Assembly (NCBI GenBank): GCA_963662175.1
Contig: OY759219.1
Location: 32,530,908 to 32,594,907 of the forward strand
DNA: 64,000 nucleotides
From: Aradus depressus
Lineage: Eukaryota > Arthropoda > Insecta > Hemiptera > Aradidae
Direction: 5' to 3'
Positions 10,649 to 21,139 of this stretch are shown here, in pieces (position 1 is the first letter of the stretch; each line of letters begins with the position of its first letter). The position numbers and the translations under genes were made by a program. The notes beneath the pieces are model-generated. The model worked only from the letters and a program-made list of their open reading frames with translations, did no database searches and was not told the DNA's origin.

Positions 10649-10844
10649 ATCTCCATTTAAAGGCACCTTTTTTATTTCCAACCATTGGCTGATCTGCTAT
10701 GAGGTAACTATATTTTTGTGTGTTTATTAAAAAAATATATTATGAATTGTCATATATAAAAAAAAATACACACATTAAAATGATTAAATTAATAATATAA
10801 AAAAAATTAATTATATTAATTTTTCTATAAAAAGCAAATTTCTT

Positions 10845-11330
10845 TTAAAACAAATGAGTAAAAAAACAAAACACGCCCATCAGCTGTTTTTTAGTGTGTG
10901 GAGAGTTGAGTCGAGGTCTGAGTGTGTGGAGAGTGGTGTTTAAGCTTAAAATTTGAAGAACTAAATAGAAGTGAATTGGCCGTGAAATTGATCCGCAAAG
11001 AAGGTACTGTTGTTTTATTATATGTACAGGATATATGCCAAGAAATATATAACTTAATTTAAAAGAATGACCAAAAATACAAAACAGAAAAAAGATTGAA
11101 ATAGTGTTAAGAATTTAGTTTGAAAGATTTTTCTTTTGATTTTTGTTTGTTAGATGATTTAAGAAAATAAACCCAAATTATTTGTTCTCCTAAATTCTAT
11201 TCTATTCATTTTCCCTGTTGACCCAGTAAGATAATTTGAGAACCTTTGGATTAGATTTAATATTTTTGCAAAATTTAGAAGACAAGATTGCATCTCTTTA
11301 GAAATCCAAATGAAAAGTTTATTAATTGAA
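10845..11330 (+). repeat. dispersed repeat family C, copy 3 (opposite orientation)
   Basis: The exon-like side is first here. A frame reads VEWCLSLKFEELNRSELAVK then LIRKEG up to GTACTG (about 10935-11010). After it come the conserved family phrases with acagggaaaa and gagatgcaatc counterparts in reverse orientation. It confirms that the coding-like part is on this strand of the family. Confidence 0.65.
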
Positions 11331-11953
11331 ATTTTTTAATGAATTTGGGGAAGTACTAAAATATAAAAAAAATGTTACGCAGCATGGCGGCTGCTTAGTT
11401 CGCCTCGACGCTCGATTAAGGAGACCTATTATAAGTCTTGTCACTTGACATTCAGCTCGTATATAGTTGTATATGAGCCTACATATTTGAAATAAATAAA
11501 AATAAAATAAAATATATTTCAGTACCTTCAAATTACTGACTGACTCGCCTACTGTTGTATATAATAATTATTATTACTGGTATCCTTTATAACGCTAATA
11601 AAAAACCAACAAATAAATAAATTATAGAGGGCCACAAATATTTGTGTGGGCTATAATTGGTCGTTATAGTCAATTATGATTTAATACTATATAGCTATCG
11701 ATGCATATTATTTAGAAACGGAACTAAGGCCTCTATGACTAATGGTTTGAGATAGATGTAACATTAGACATCAACTAAATCTTTCTCAACAATACTAGAG
11801 TACAGTACCAAAGAACAAAATATATATGTAACGAAGAATCGTTACCTCAACAGATCTGATCCTTCGAAACGTTTTGACAAGGTAAAAATAGGGTAAGTAA
11901 AAATAGGGTAGGATAAAAATTCTTTAAAAAAAAACCTATTTACCCTTCCTTCA
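11331..11953. other. no gene seen upstream of LINE fragment
   Basis: AT-rich DNA with a short GC patch (11395-11415). A direct repeat gtaaaaatagggtaagtaaa lies at 11882-11915 immediately before the LINE coding fragment. No domain recognised. Confidence 0.35.
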
Positions 11954-12664
11954 GTGTGCAGCAACGTGACAGCGGAATTATTAGCTATTGGCAAGAGTCT
12001 GACCGTCTCTGTCCCCAATGGAAGCCAACTGATAGTCTGCAGTGACTCCCTGTCGGCTCTATTGGCCATGGGGAATCTGTATTCAGAAGATCTCCTTGTC
12101 CAAAATATACTGATGGCCCTATGGTCATTAAGAAGAAACCAGACTTCAGTTACCTTTCTCTGGATCCCAGGTCATTGCGGCATTGCAGGTAATGAGTCAG
12201 CAGACAAGAATGCCAGGCGCGCCATTCTAGAAGGACTTCCCACATCCGAAGTCCCTGTAAGTGACTTCGTTGCCTACATCAAGGAAAGAGTTTGGATCAA
12301 ATGGCAGATTCGGTGGCTCGGTATGACCGATAATAAACTAAGGGCCATTAAAAGCTCCACTCGAGTCTGGAACACTTCAATAAGAGAAAAAAGAAAAGAA
12401 GAAGTAATTTTAACTCGGTTATGTATAGGGCAGACGAGGCTGACCCATGGATATCTGATGGCTCGGGAACCCCCTCCTCTGTGTCAGTGCTGCGGGGTGG
12501 GATTGTCTGTCAGACACATTCTGACTGAATGCATGGCATATAGTCCCCAGCGTGAAAATTGCAACCTTGCGGTGGATATTTCCGAAATTCTATCCAATAA
12601 TAGCTTCCAAACTACCCAACTATTTAATTTCTTACAATTCACAAATCTCTTATCTAAATTATAA
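11954..12664 (+). pseudogene. LINE ORF2 C-terminus: RNase H plus zinc-knuckle end
   Basis: The 236-residue frame has TAELLAIGKSL, CSDSLSALLAM and FLWIPGHCGIAGNESADKNA, in the order of the RNase H active-site blocks (E, D, H...D). A terminal cluster CQCCGVGLSVRHILTECMAY follows, matching the CCHC end of I/Jockey-like LINEs. Reverse transcriptase is missing, so the copy is 5'-truncated. A 3' untranslated end follows to about 12840 (catgaccctcgtggtcgaaa then aaaaaagagagaga). The open frame implies a fairly recent insertion. Confidence 0.9.
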
Positions 12665-12954
12665 AACAAAATTATCTTCATCACATAGCCTTTCTATTCC
12701 GTACACATCTTCTTTATTATTATTAATCTGCGCCTATCCAAATTAGCCCGCTAGGATCCCCACAGACCTGCATCCATCAGGCATCCATGACCCTCGTGGT
12801 CGAAATGCCTTAAAAAAGAGAGAGAGAGAAAAAACAACAATTTTAAGAGAGGGGAATTTTGTGCTGACATAGTTTGACATGAACATACCATAAAATATAG
12901 GCCATAAGCTGCAGTTCAGCGATTATCTTGAAAGGAGGGACTCTGGTAGTGTTT

Positions 12955-13090
12955 CTATCTTCAAGAGGCTTTAATTAACAATTATTATCCTTTGTGGGTG
13001 GTAACCGTTAAACCATAACATGGTAATTGGGTACGTCATACAATTTTCTACATCAAAGTAGCTTATAAATTATATACATGAACCAATGTT
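12955..13090 (-). repeat. LINE-like 3' end family E, copy
   Basis: Contains gttaaaccataacatggtaa, ttgggtacgtcata and agtagcttataaatt. The same block occurs near 18225, 33330 and 36790, where on the appropriate strand it ends in ggtttaacggaaataa followed by AAT/ATT repeats. This is the look of a LINE 3' tail. Confidence 0.6.
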
Positions 13091-13114
13091 ATGGCGAAAG
13101 GTACATTATTACAT

Positions 13115-13198
13115 TGGTGCGATGTCAGCTACTCGTTAAAGACCCTTCTTTACCTTAGATAGCTAAACCTGGGTAGGCGAAATTTAGCACTCCAATCA
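13115..13198 (+). mobile_element. SINE family A fragment (insertion target of hAT)
   Basis: Body phrases gatgtcagctactcgttaaa, gggtaggcgaaatttag and cactcc match the middle of family A. The hAT at 13198-13803 splits it within the actccca word. Confidence 0.65.
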
Positions 13199-13803
13199 GG
13201 GGCGTAGCCAGGATTTTGAGCAGGGGGGGGGGGGGGGGGAGGGGGTATAGACTCCCGGGGGCACAGCCCGCAATTTCCATGGTTAGCGCTGCAGACTTTT
13301 TGTTATTAATTTGGGAGACTCGGACTCCTAGAAGCTCCCCCTGAGGTAACCACTGAGTGTAATACTTAAGCTGACTTTACATGAGCACCAAAAATGCAAA
13401 GCGCAGCAGCACCAAATGCACGCTGTGGTTTCTGGGCTTTTAGAATTAAATTACTCAGCCAATAGCGTGCATTGGTTGCTGTTGCGCTTTGCATTTTTAC
13501 TGCGCATGTAAAATCAGCTTTAAGAGTATAAAGTATAACATAAATGACGATTTTGACCGAGGAAATGAAATGATCGAACTCATATATATTTAAAAAATGT
13601 AATATGATTTGTTTTGTACATGTACATTTAAGTAACAGCAATTGCTGATTTAGAAATCAGAAGCACGGGTAACTTGAAGATCCTATTGGTAACTTGTAAG
13701 CAATCCATTTTTAATAAAGACTATTTTTTTTTATTTTATTCAATTTTTATCTTGTTTTTTTTGCTCTGGCCAGGAGGGGGGGCACGTGCCCCTACGCCCA
13801 TGA
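13198..13803. mobile_element. non-autonomous hAT element
   Basis: Begins CAGGGGCGTAGCC and ends CCCCTACGCCCATG, so the ends are inverted repeats of hAT type. Flanks actccaat and actcccat form an 8-bp duplication with one mismatch. A run of about 17 G bases lies at 13226-13243 just inside the left end. No transposase remains; a 150-bp MITE is nested inside at 13370-13519. Confidence 0.75.
13370..13519. mobile_element. piggyBac-type MITE, 150 bp, TTAA flanked
   Basis: TTAA at 13366-13369 and 13520-13523 flanks a nearly palindromic element. The left arm runs gctgactttacatg then gcaccaaaaatgcaaagcgc; the right arm gives its reverse complement ending in catgtaaaatcagc. TTAA target duplication is characteristic of piggyBac-like transposons. 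A minus-strand 91-residue open frame across it is a shadow of the palindrome. Confidence 0.75.
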
Positions 13804-13992
13804 CTCCCATTGCAGAGCTAATAGTGAAGTGATATGAGCATTATATGCTTAGGTCCCTAGGTACACACCCTCCCAATATATCTAATTCGAATTCTATGAG
13901 ATGAATAATAATATAAAAAACAATTTAAAACTTAAACAGCTGATTGGTTGATATGGCAGCTATTACAGCTCTACATATTCTAGGCATTTAAG

Positions 13993-14362
13993 GGGCGCCG
14001 GTAGCTCAGTGGTATGCGTGCTTGACTTCTGAGCTCAAGATCGTGGGTTCGTAGCACGACCGAGGCCCTCAGTTTATTTTATCTAGAAGGTAAAATACTT
14101 CAGTTTATTTTACCTTCTAGATAAAATAAACTGAAGTACGCCGTCCTTCGGATGGGACGTTAAGCGATGGTCCCGAGTCTGTTCGACATCAGATACTCGT
14201 TAAAGACCCCTACCCTAGGTGAATACAAATTTAGGGTAAGCAAAATTTAGGACTCCCACAGTAGAGTCGGGCTCATGTCCACCAGAGTGACGAAAGAGCA
14301 CTCTGGTAGTAGGCGATATGACCTCGTAGTTAAAGCCCGGGCATGAGTCATAAAACCTAACC
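13993..14362 (+). mobile_element. SINE family A, full length, with internal inverted duplication
   Basis: The tRNA-like head GGGCGCCGGTAGCTCAGTGG (A box TAGCTCAGTGG) is followed by a B-box-like gggttcgtagc and the usual body ending gcatgagtcataaaacctaa. The 13-bp target duplication ttctaggcattta is at 13978-13990 and 14363-14375. The internal hairpin has been expanded: 14070-14097 is repeated inverted at 14106-14133. Confidence 0.92.
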
Positions 14363-14452
14363 TTCTAGGCATTTATTCGGGCGATGATAACCATGACAGT
14401 TTTTCGCCCTAAAACCACAATAAATAATAAATAATAATTCTAGGCATTCTTG

Positions 14453-14796
14453 AGGGCGCCGGTAGCTCAGTGGTAAGCGTGCTTGACTTCTGAGCTCAAG
14501 AACGTGGGTTCGAAACCCGACCGAGGCCCTTAGTTTATTTTATCTGAGAGGTAAAATAAACTTAAGTACGCCGTCCTTCAGATGGGACGTTAAGCGATGG
14601 TCCTGAGCCTGTACGATGTCAGGTACTCGTTAAAAACTCCTACCCTAGGTGAATAAAAATTTACGGTAGGCAAAATTTAGGACTCCCACAGTAGAGTCGG
14701 GCTCATGTCCACAAGAGTGACGAAATAGCTCTCTGGTAGTAGGTGATATGACCTCGTAGTTAAAGCCCGGGCGTGAGTCATAAAACCTAAACCTAT
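14453..14796 (+). mobile_element. SINE family A, full length
   Basis: Complete head with A box and B box (gggttcgaaacccga), the hairpin agtttattttatctgagagg, and body to cataaaacctaaacct. It is preceded at 14438 by ttctaggcatt, the same word that flanks the preceding copy. The A and B boxes give an internal pol III promoter. Confidence 0.9.
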
Positions 14797-14799
14797 AAA

Positions 14800-15703
14800 A
14801 CCCAATACATAAATAAGTGATAGAAGATAAATTATGATAAAATTCCTGATATAAATAAACACAATGTTTTAAATATTTTATTTTTATATTTATTTATAAA
14901 GATAAATTTTCTTTCAGGGTGATATTTCGGAGCGATTACGCTTCGCTTCAAGAAGCGAAATGTAGAGAAAATTACCAAGTAACAATAAATAAATAACTAA
15001 TAAAATTGATGATAATAATAAAAATATGGGTGGGCGATTAGCGGCCGTGTTTAAATATATTCTGTATAATTTATAATATTTATTTTATTGTATAGTAATT
15101 AATAGAACAGACAGAGCTAGGATGCCTCACCTTTCTCCCAATGTGAATAACATTACATATAGATACATCATCTCTTCTTCTGTAGCATAAACTATAAATT
15201 AAAAAAATCAGGAAACCATCTCAATTTTTATTTATTGTTTAATGAACCAATATTCCAAGTTGTAGTTTCTACTCAAAAATTTACATTTAAATGTGTCCAT
15301 GGCATTACGTGATTATTTTTGGGCACAAGGGCATTCTGTCACAATTATTTGGTCATGGTCTTCTTAGAGTTGATTTTGGAAAATTCGTGATTTAAAAGTT
15401 CAAGGTCAAACTTCTTCTGTTTATCCAAAGTGCAACCTCCTCAACAGAAAAAAACGACTAAACCTTTTTATTCATCACTTACAGGCATCTCTCAATGAAT
15501 GCAATTGAAAAACTGAAGGACAGTAACGCCCAATTTCTTGCATTCCTCCAACATATTACAAGTATGCTTATTTTTTTTATTTCTTATATATATATTTTTT
15601 CTCCTTATTTTTAAAGTCTATTACAAAAAACTAATTATTACTAAAAAAAACTTGTAACATATTTCAAATAAGTCTTCCACAACTTTCTATAAGATAATAA
15701 GCC
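14800..15703. other. AT-rich, no gene seen
   Basis: No recognised domain or repeat family beyond A/T tracts. A small hairpin (cgcttcgcttcaagaagcga) lies at 14939-14958. Confidence 0.4.
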
Positions 15704-15922
15704 TTTAGGCATTTTATCTGGAAGGTGAAAAAACAATCAGCATGGCGTCCGGATGGGACGCTAAACTATGGTCGGTTGCTCGTTAAAGACCCCTTATCCT
15801 AGGTTAACAAAACCTGAGTAGGCAAAATTTAGAACTCCCACTGTAGAGTCGGGCTCATGTCCACCAGAGTGACGAAAAAGTCGATATGACCTCTTTGTTT
15901 AAAGCCCGGGCATGAACTACAA
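15704..15922 (+). mobile_element. SINE family A, 5'-truncated divergent copy
   Basis: Starts in the hairpin region (ttttatctggaaggtgaaaa) and runs through gtcggttgctcgttaaagac and tagagtcgggctcatgtcc to aaagcccgggcatgaac. The tRNA head is missing. Confidence 0.8.
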
Positions 15923-15997
15923 TAATTTACTTTGTCTCTATGGAAGAATAACAATAATTGAGCTTGAAGATACAAAAAGAAATAATAAAATTGAGCA

Positions 15998-16270
15998 GGA
16001 CTCATGCCCGGGGTTTAACTACGAGGTCATATCGCCTACTACCAGAGCGCTCTTTCGTCACTCTGGTGGACATGAGCTCAACTCTATTGTGGGAGTCCTA
16101 AAATTTGCCTACCCTAAATTTTTATTCACCTAGGACAGGGATCTTTAACGAGTACCTGACATCGTACAGGCTCGGGACCATCGCTTAACGTCCCATCCGA
16201 AGGACGGCGTGCTTAAGTTTATTTTACCTCTCAGATAAAATAAACTAAGGGCCTCGGTCGGGTTTCGAAC
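15998..16270 (-). mobile_element. SINE family A copy, head truncated
   Basis: Runs on the minus strand from the tail (gactcatgcccggggtttaa) to the B box (ctcggtcgggtttcgaac); the A-box part of the head is lost. It lies just beyond the preceding copy in opposite orientation. Confidence 0.88.
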
Positions 16271-16274
16271 ATGT

Positions 16275-16789
16275 TCGGGTTGTACATATAATACAATAAA
16301 GAATATATAAGATAAATTAAAAAAAAAAAAGTATAGATATATAAATAATTTTAAATAGATGGTTATATACAAGTATTAATAATAAATAGTTCTAATAAAA
16401 CCATAACTATAATTTTAAAAATAATAACACTAATACAAAAAATAATTTATGTAATAATAGGTCCGAAATATGGGGGAGGGGGGATATAAGCCCAGCCCTT
16501 TTGTTTATTTTAAATTAATTTAATTTATTCAAAATATTGAAATGAAAAGTTTCTTTTCCAAGGGTTACACCTGTTGCTCCGAAAAATTTACCAATATAGC
16601 CAACCCATCGAGTACACATTTTTTTGTGACCCTTTAATGATGAGGGTATAAAGTATTAAAAAAATTACGCATTTAATTTTTTCGAAGTTTGGTGCAATGA
16701 AACCCTTCAAGGTGCAATTTAACCTCGTTTTACGGTATCTTACTATACGTATTAATTCAATAAAAAGATTAATAAAATAAATTGTGTTA
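16275..16789. other. AT-rich, no gene seen
   Basis: No domain or assigned element. Weakly repeated AT phrases (aataataatt...) join into family C copy 4. Confidence 0.35.
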
Positions 16790-17525
16790 AAAAAAAGGTT
16801 TAAGTGTTAATCTTAAATAAATGATAAATAAAAAAAAATATAAATAATAATGAAATAATAATAATTAAATAAACAATAATAAATAATAAACAAAAATTAC
16901 CACATTTCCTGTAGAAATTTTATAACTGGTCTTTTACTAAATTTTGATTTCTACAGTAGTTTCCGAAAAGGGCCTACAAAATCAAAAGTTTGGCGCAATT
17001 TTTAAGAAAGTGCACGTAATTTTTAAAAAAAAATTCCAATTAACAAACTTTTCATTTGGATTTCTAAAGAGATGCCATCTTGTCTTCTAAATTTTGCAAA
17101 AATATTAAATATAATCCAATGGTTCTCAAATTATCTTACTGGGCCAACAGGGAAATTAATAGAATAGAATTTACGAGAACAAATATTGGGTTTATTTTCT
17201 TAAATCTACATTATTAAAATTAAAAACTAAACATTGAAACAAACAAAAATCTTAAAAACTAATTCAATCTTTTATTTGTTTTATAATTTTGGCCATTCTT
17301 TGAATTTAAGTTATATATTTCTGGGCATATATCCTGTACATATAAACAAACAACAGTACCTTCTTTGCGGATCAATTTCACCGTCAATTCACTTATATTT
17401 CGTTCATCACAACTTAAGCCTAAACACCACTCTACATCTTCGCTCAGACCGTCTCCATTCTCAAACCTTGATACTACACTACACACATAAAAAACTGTTT
17501 TATTTTCTACTTTTGTTTTAAAAGA
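16790..17525 (-). repeat. dispersed repeat family C, copy 4, best exon-like copy
   Basis: Carries the whole succession from ccacatttcctgtagaaatt to agtaccttctttgcggatca. On the minus strand a 75-residue open frame (17486-17259) includes EDVEWCLGLSCDERNISELT and VKLIRKEG, then GTACTG, a possible splice donor. Copies 2 and 3 keep similar amino acids with different codons. Neither the protein nor the element class is recognised. Confidence 0.65.
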
Positions 17526-18348
17526 AAATTGCTTTTTATGGTAAAATAAATATAGTTAATTTTTTTAATATTAATAATTTAATGTGTGTATTTTTTTTTT
17601 ACATCGCATAATATTGTTTGATTTTAGACTTTTTACACTCTTCATGTCATAATCATCGATGTTTTCTGACAATAGATAGTTTTATTTTGATGTTCTCCTC
17701 TAGTACTCACTGAGTAGTGATGTTGGCAGACAGGCTGCCCAAACTTGTGACCGGGTTTGACTTATATTCTAGGCGTCGTCCCTTCAAGGCTCAAGATAAT
17801 TATTCGACCATTGATATTTATGCCTGGTCTCTTCCCAAACAACTGTGACACCTAACCTTGAGCCTCCTCAAAACCTTTCGATTATCTTATTTCTATCAGT
17901 TATAATTATCGACATCCTGTAGACAAAATATATTTAGACTTTCTCAACAGCTTCAGGGCTTCGGCCTTGAACAAAAATTTCTTATTTGTTATTAAGTTTA
18001 ATTAATTATTATTGTATCAGATTAATTTTGTGTTTTGTAAATACTTTTATAGAGCCTTTTTTTTTTTTTTCTTTAATGAATTAGATGCCTTCATAACTAC
18101 AAATTTTTTCAGAAATACCATACAATGAACAGATGTCCGAAATAAGATCATCAATAATTAAGGGCTTAGTTCTCACACATACACAAGAATTTAATAATAA
18201 TATTTATTATTATACAATATAATATTTATTCCCTGTTAAACTATAACAGGATAATTCCATAAGTCATAGAATTTTAAACATCAAAATAGCTTATAAAGTA
18301 TATACATCGATATTAAATATTAGAATATAAACATAGGTTAAGTTTTAT
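17526..18348. other. mostly unassigned; LINE-like tail at 18225-18310
   Basis: A GC-richer stretch at 17695-17900 has no recognisable frame. At 18225-18310 a family E piece (ctgttaaactataacagg, aaatagcttataaagta) is present on the minus strand after an ATT-rich tail. Confidence 0.4.
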
Positions 18349-19154
18349 GACTCATGCCCGGCCTTTAACTACGAGGTCATATCGCCTACTACCAGAACGC
18401 TCTTTCGTCACATTGGTGGACATGAGCCCGACTCTACTAAAGTCCCATCCAAAGGACGGCGTGCTTAAGCTTATTTTACCTCCAAGATAATATCTGTACC
18501 ATTTGGGAAAAAGTGGATAGGCCGATTTGTGTCCAAAATGAGATAAATACTCTGGGCAACCCATATTGGTGTCCTACACATGCAAGTCGTAATGTCAATG
18601 GTATCCTTGAAAACGCATTGAGCATTTTTAGACAATTCGGAAATTTACTTATGGATTTATACAATTGCATTTATCTATTTTTATCAAAACTGCGTTCGTG
18701 CCCTTAAATTGGTTAAACGTATTTATCTTGCTTATACGAGAAGAGATAATTACCGTTATGCAGTTCTGAAACGCTTCTTTCATTGGCAAAAACTAGATAA
18801 TTACGTGAATAACTAAAATAGACAATTCTTTTGATTTCGGGTGATTAACTAGATAAGTGGGGATGCAATTTTAGATAAGTCCTAAAAATGTATGATAAAA
18901 TTACAAAATTAAATATATATGCATTCCATAATAAAATATGGAGAAATTGTTGAATAATGGCGGTTGGAAAAATAATTTATCAAAAAAATTCGATTTACAC
19001 TGAAAACAGAAAACTTCAAAGCGCTGCCCTGAAAACCTGTGTGTTCTGGATTTCCCAAATGGTACAGATATAGGGGGGCCTCGGTCGGGTTTCGAACCCA
19101 CTTTCTTGAGCTCAGAAGACAAGCAAGCATACCACTGAGCTACCGGCGCCCTCA
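18349..19154 (-). mobile_element. SINE family A split by a MITE
   Basis: Tail and body of a minus-strand copy run from 18349 to 18490 (an internal part of the body is already deleted). The head resumes at 19071 with ggcctcggtcgggtttcgaa and ends in ctgagctaccggcgccctc. The 18493-19068 insertion between them lies in the conserved hairpin of the SINE. Confidence 0.85.
18493..19068. mobile_element. MITE with TCTGTACCATTTGGG ends, TA target
   Basis: Perfect 20-bp inverted repeats tatctgtaccatttgggaaa (18491-18510) and its complement (19051-19070) flank about 575 bp. If TA is the duplicated target, the element proper is TCTGTACC...GGTACAGA. No transposase is encoded; short frames inside show no domain. 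TA target suggests a Tc1/mariner or pogo relative. Confidence 0.78.
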
Positions 19155-19251
19155 ATACAAACATATATAAGATGAATAATGATAATTAATAAAATAATAA
19201 TAGAAGATAAATTAATATAAACTTCCTAATATTAATAAATACAATAGATAC

Positions 19252-19385
19252 GAGGGCGCAGGTAGCTCAATGGTATGCATGCTTGCTTACTGAGCTCAAC
19301 ATCGCGGGTTCATAACCCTGCCGAGGCCCTTAGGTTTTTTATCTAAAAGGTGAAAAAACGTTGAGCACGCCGTCTTTCGGATGCC
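19252..19385 (+). mobile_element. SINE family A, 3'-truncated copy
   Basis: Head gggcgcaggtagctcaatgg with B box cgggttcataaccctg, then cacgccgtctttcggatg. It stops abruptly at 19385, where Helitron coding sequence begins. Confidence 0.8.
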
Positions 19386-19790
19386 GAGCCACGAGTTAAC
19401 ATTAAAAATCGGCGTACCCATCATGCTCCTGAGGAACTTGAATCCTTCGGCTTTATGCAACGGCTGCGAGTGGTATCATTAAAGCCAAACGTGATCGAAG
19501 CCACCATCATCACCGGTTGCTCTGCAGGAGATACTGTATTTATACCTAGCATACCAATGATCCCGTCCAATTCAAACGATTGCAGTTTTCAATCAAAAAT
19601 TGCTTCGCTATCACTATCAATAAGGCCTAGGGACAAATCCTAAAAGTAACCGGTGTAAACTTACAAAATGAATGCTTCTCACACGGACAACTGTACGTCG
19701 CCTGCCCCCGTGTCGGCAGCCATACCAACCTATTTCTCCACTGAAGAACACACTGAAGTTCTTCGCTGATTTTATTCCGACCTATCTCAT
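19386..19790 (+). pseudogene. Helitron Pif1-like helicase C-terminal fragment
   Basis: Reading frames give ELTLKIGVPIMLLRNLNPSA then LCNG, VIEATIITG, VFIPSIPMIPS and, after a frameshift, ECFSHGQLYVACPRVG. This order (GVPIMLLRNL, LCNGTRL, FIPRI, SHGQLYVACSRV) is the C-terminal part of Pif1-type helicases in animal Helitron RepHel proteins. The frame is interrupted at least twice (one open part is 19455-19643). Rep and earlier helicase motifs are absent. Confidence 0.88.
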
Positions 19791-19976
19791 CCCCACTTTG
19801 TCCTGCCCCGAACCGCCAAGAAAATGGTACAGGTACTGCAGCTAGAAATTTATATAGTAATACGAAAGATGAGGATTGGGAGGTATATTATCCTATTCCT
19901 TCTATAGATTAGCATAATATTGGCTCTTCGGTTTTTCTTTTTGTTCAGTTTCTAATTATTTAAAATAATAAAATAA

Positions 19977-20123
19977 ACTTGGAACAAAATGGCTCAGGGT
20001 GAGATATGTCTTGTGCATGGCCATTTAAAGGTTCTCTGGCCAATTGAAATATACACATAAATGGAGAACTTTTAAATGGCCATGCCCAAGACATATTTCA
20101 CCCTGAGCCATTTTGTTCCAAGT
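19977..20123. repeat. long hairpin, 60-bp arms
   Basis: Arm acttggaacaaaatggctca... (19977-20036) is repeated inverted at 20064-20123 with only a few mismatches; the loop is 27 bp. No TIR-type target duplication was found, so it may be a small MITE or a mutational hairpin. Confidence 0.85.
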
Positions 20124-21139
20124 TCACGTTCCAACATTAGTTCCGCAGGAGTTGCTACCTCACATCAATCAGGACATGGGCGCTAATAAACAACATATTT
20201 GCCAAATATAATAATATATATATTTTTTTTGTTTTTTGTCGAGGTAAAAAGATCATAGTCGGAGATCAACACAATAAATTAATAAAAAAATTAAAAATTA
20301 AAATAAAAATAGTACTATAAAATATTAGAAGGTGAACAGGTACCATATTGGAATTTATGGGAATTTTATAGCAGATTTCAATTATGATAAATAATAAGTT
20401 TAGATCCTGTTACTAAACGTTATTGCTGTGGGAAGATGAAGTGATTAACCATTGCATGACTAATACAGAGTTTTCTATACGATCCAAAAACCTATACAGT
20501 GACTAATTACTCTACGAAATAATAGCTGTAATAAAAGTGTTCGAAAATGAACCGACACTGGGAACTGTTGCCAACGTTTAACTGGAAATTCCAGTGAGTC
20601 ATTGAGTTGTTAATGCAAATTAGTGGATAATTAAAAGAAATGAACCTTCTTGTTAACCATTATCCAATAATTGCTTTTTTATAACCTATCATTTTATTTA
20701 TTAATAAACACAATTATACTCATGTCAATCCTTTTAAGTAAAATTAATCAAAATATTATTTATGTAATATTTAATAAGCAAAGTGATCTGTTATCATTCT
20801 AATGAACGGATATTTAAAAATTGAAATAAGTAAAAAATCTATTTTTTTTACCGTAAACCTTGAAATTTTAAAATCACAGCAATAATATTTTTTGAAAGTA
20901 ATAATTATTTTTTATTTGTTTTTAATAATTTATGCTAATTATTCAGACTTCTTGCTTGACATAATATCCAATATAAAGTTAACAGAATCCTTCTTTTACT
21001 GTTACATGTAGGTCGAAGACCGTATACGAATAGGTTCCTCCCTGATTTACTGGGAACTGTTGGATCTATATAACTGACAATTTTCACAATGTTTAAAGAT
21101 GATACGAAGACCCAGCCACGAATCGGTGGGGTAAAAATA
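20124..21139. other. AT-rich, no gene seen
   Basis: Nothing recognisable in six frames apart from A/T tracts. Confidence 0.4.
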
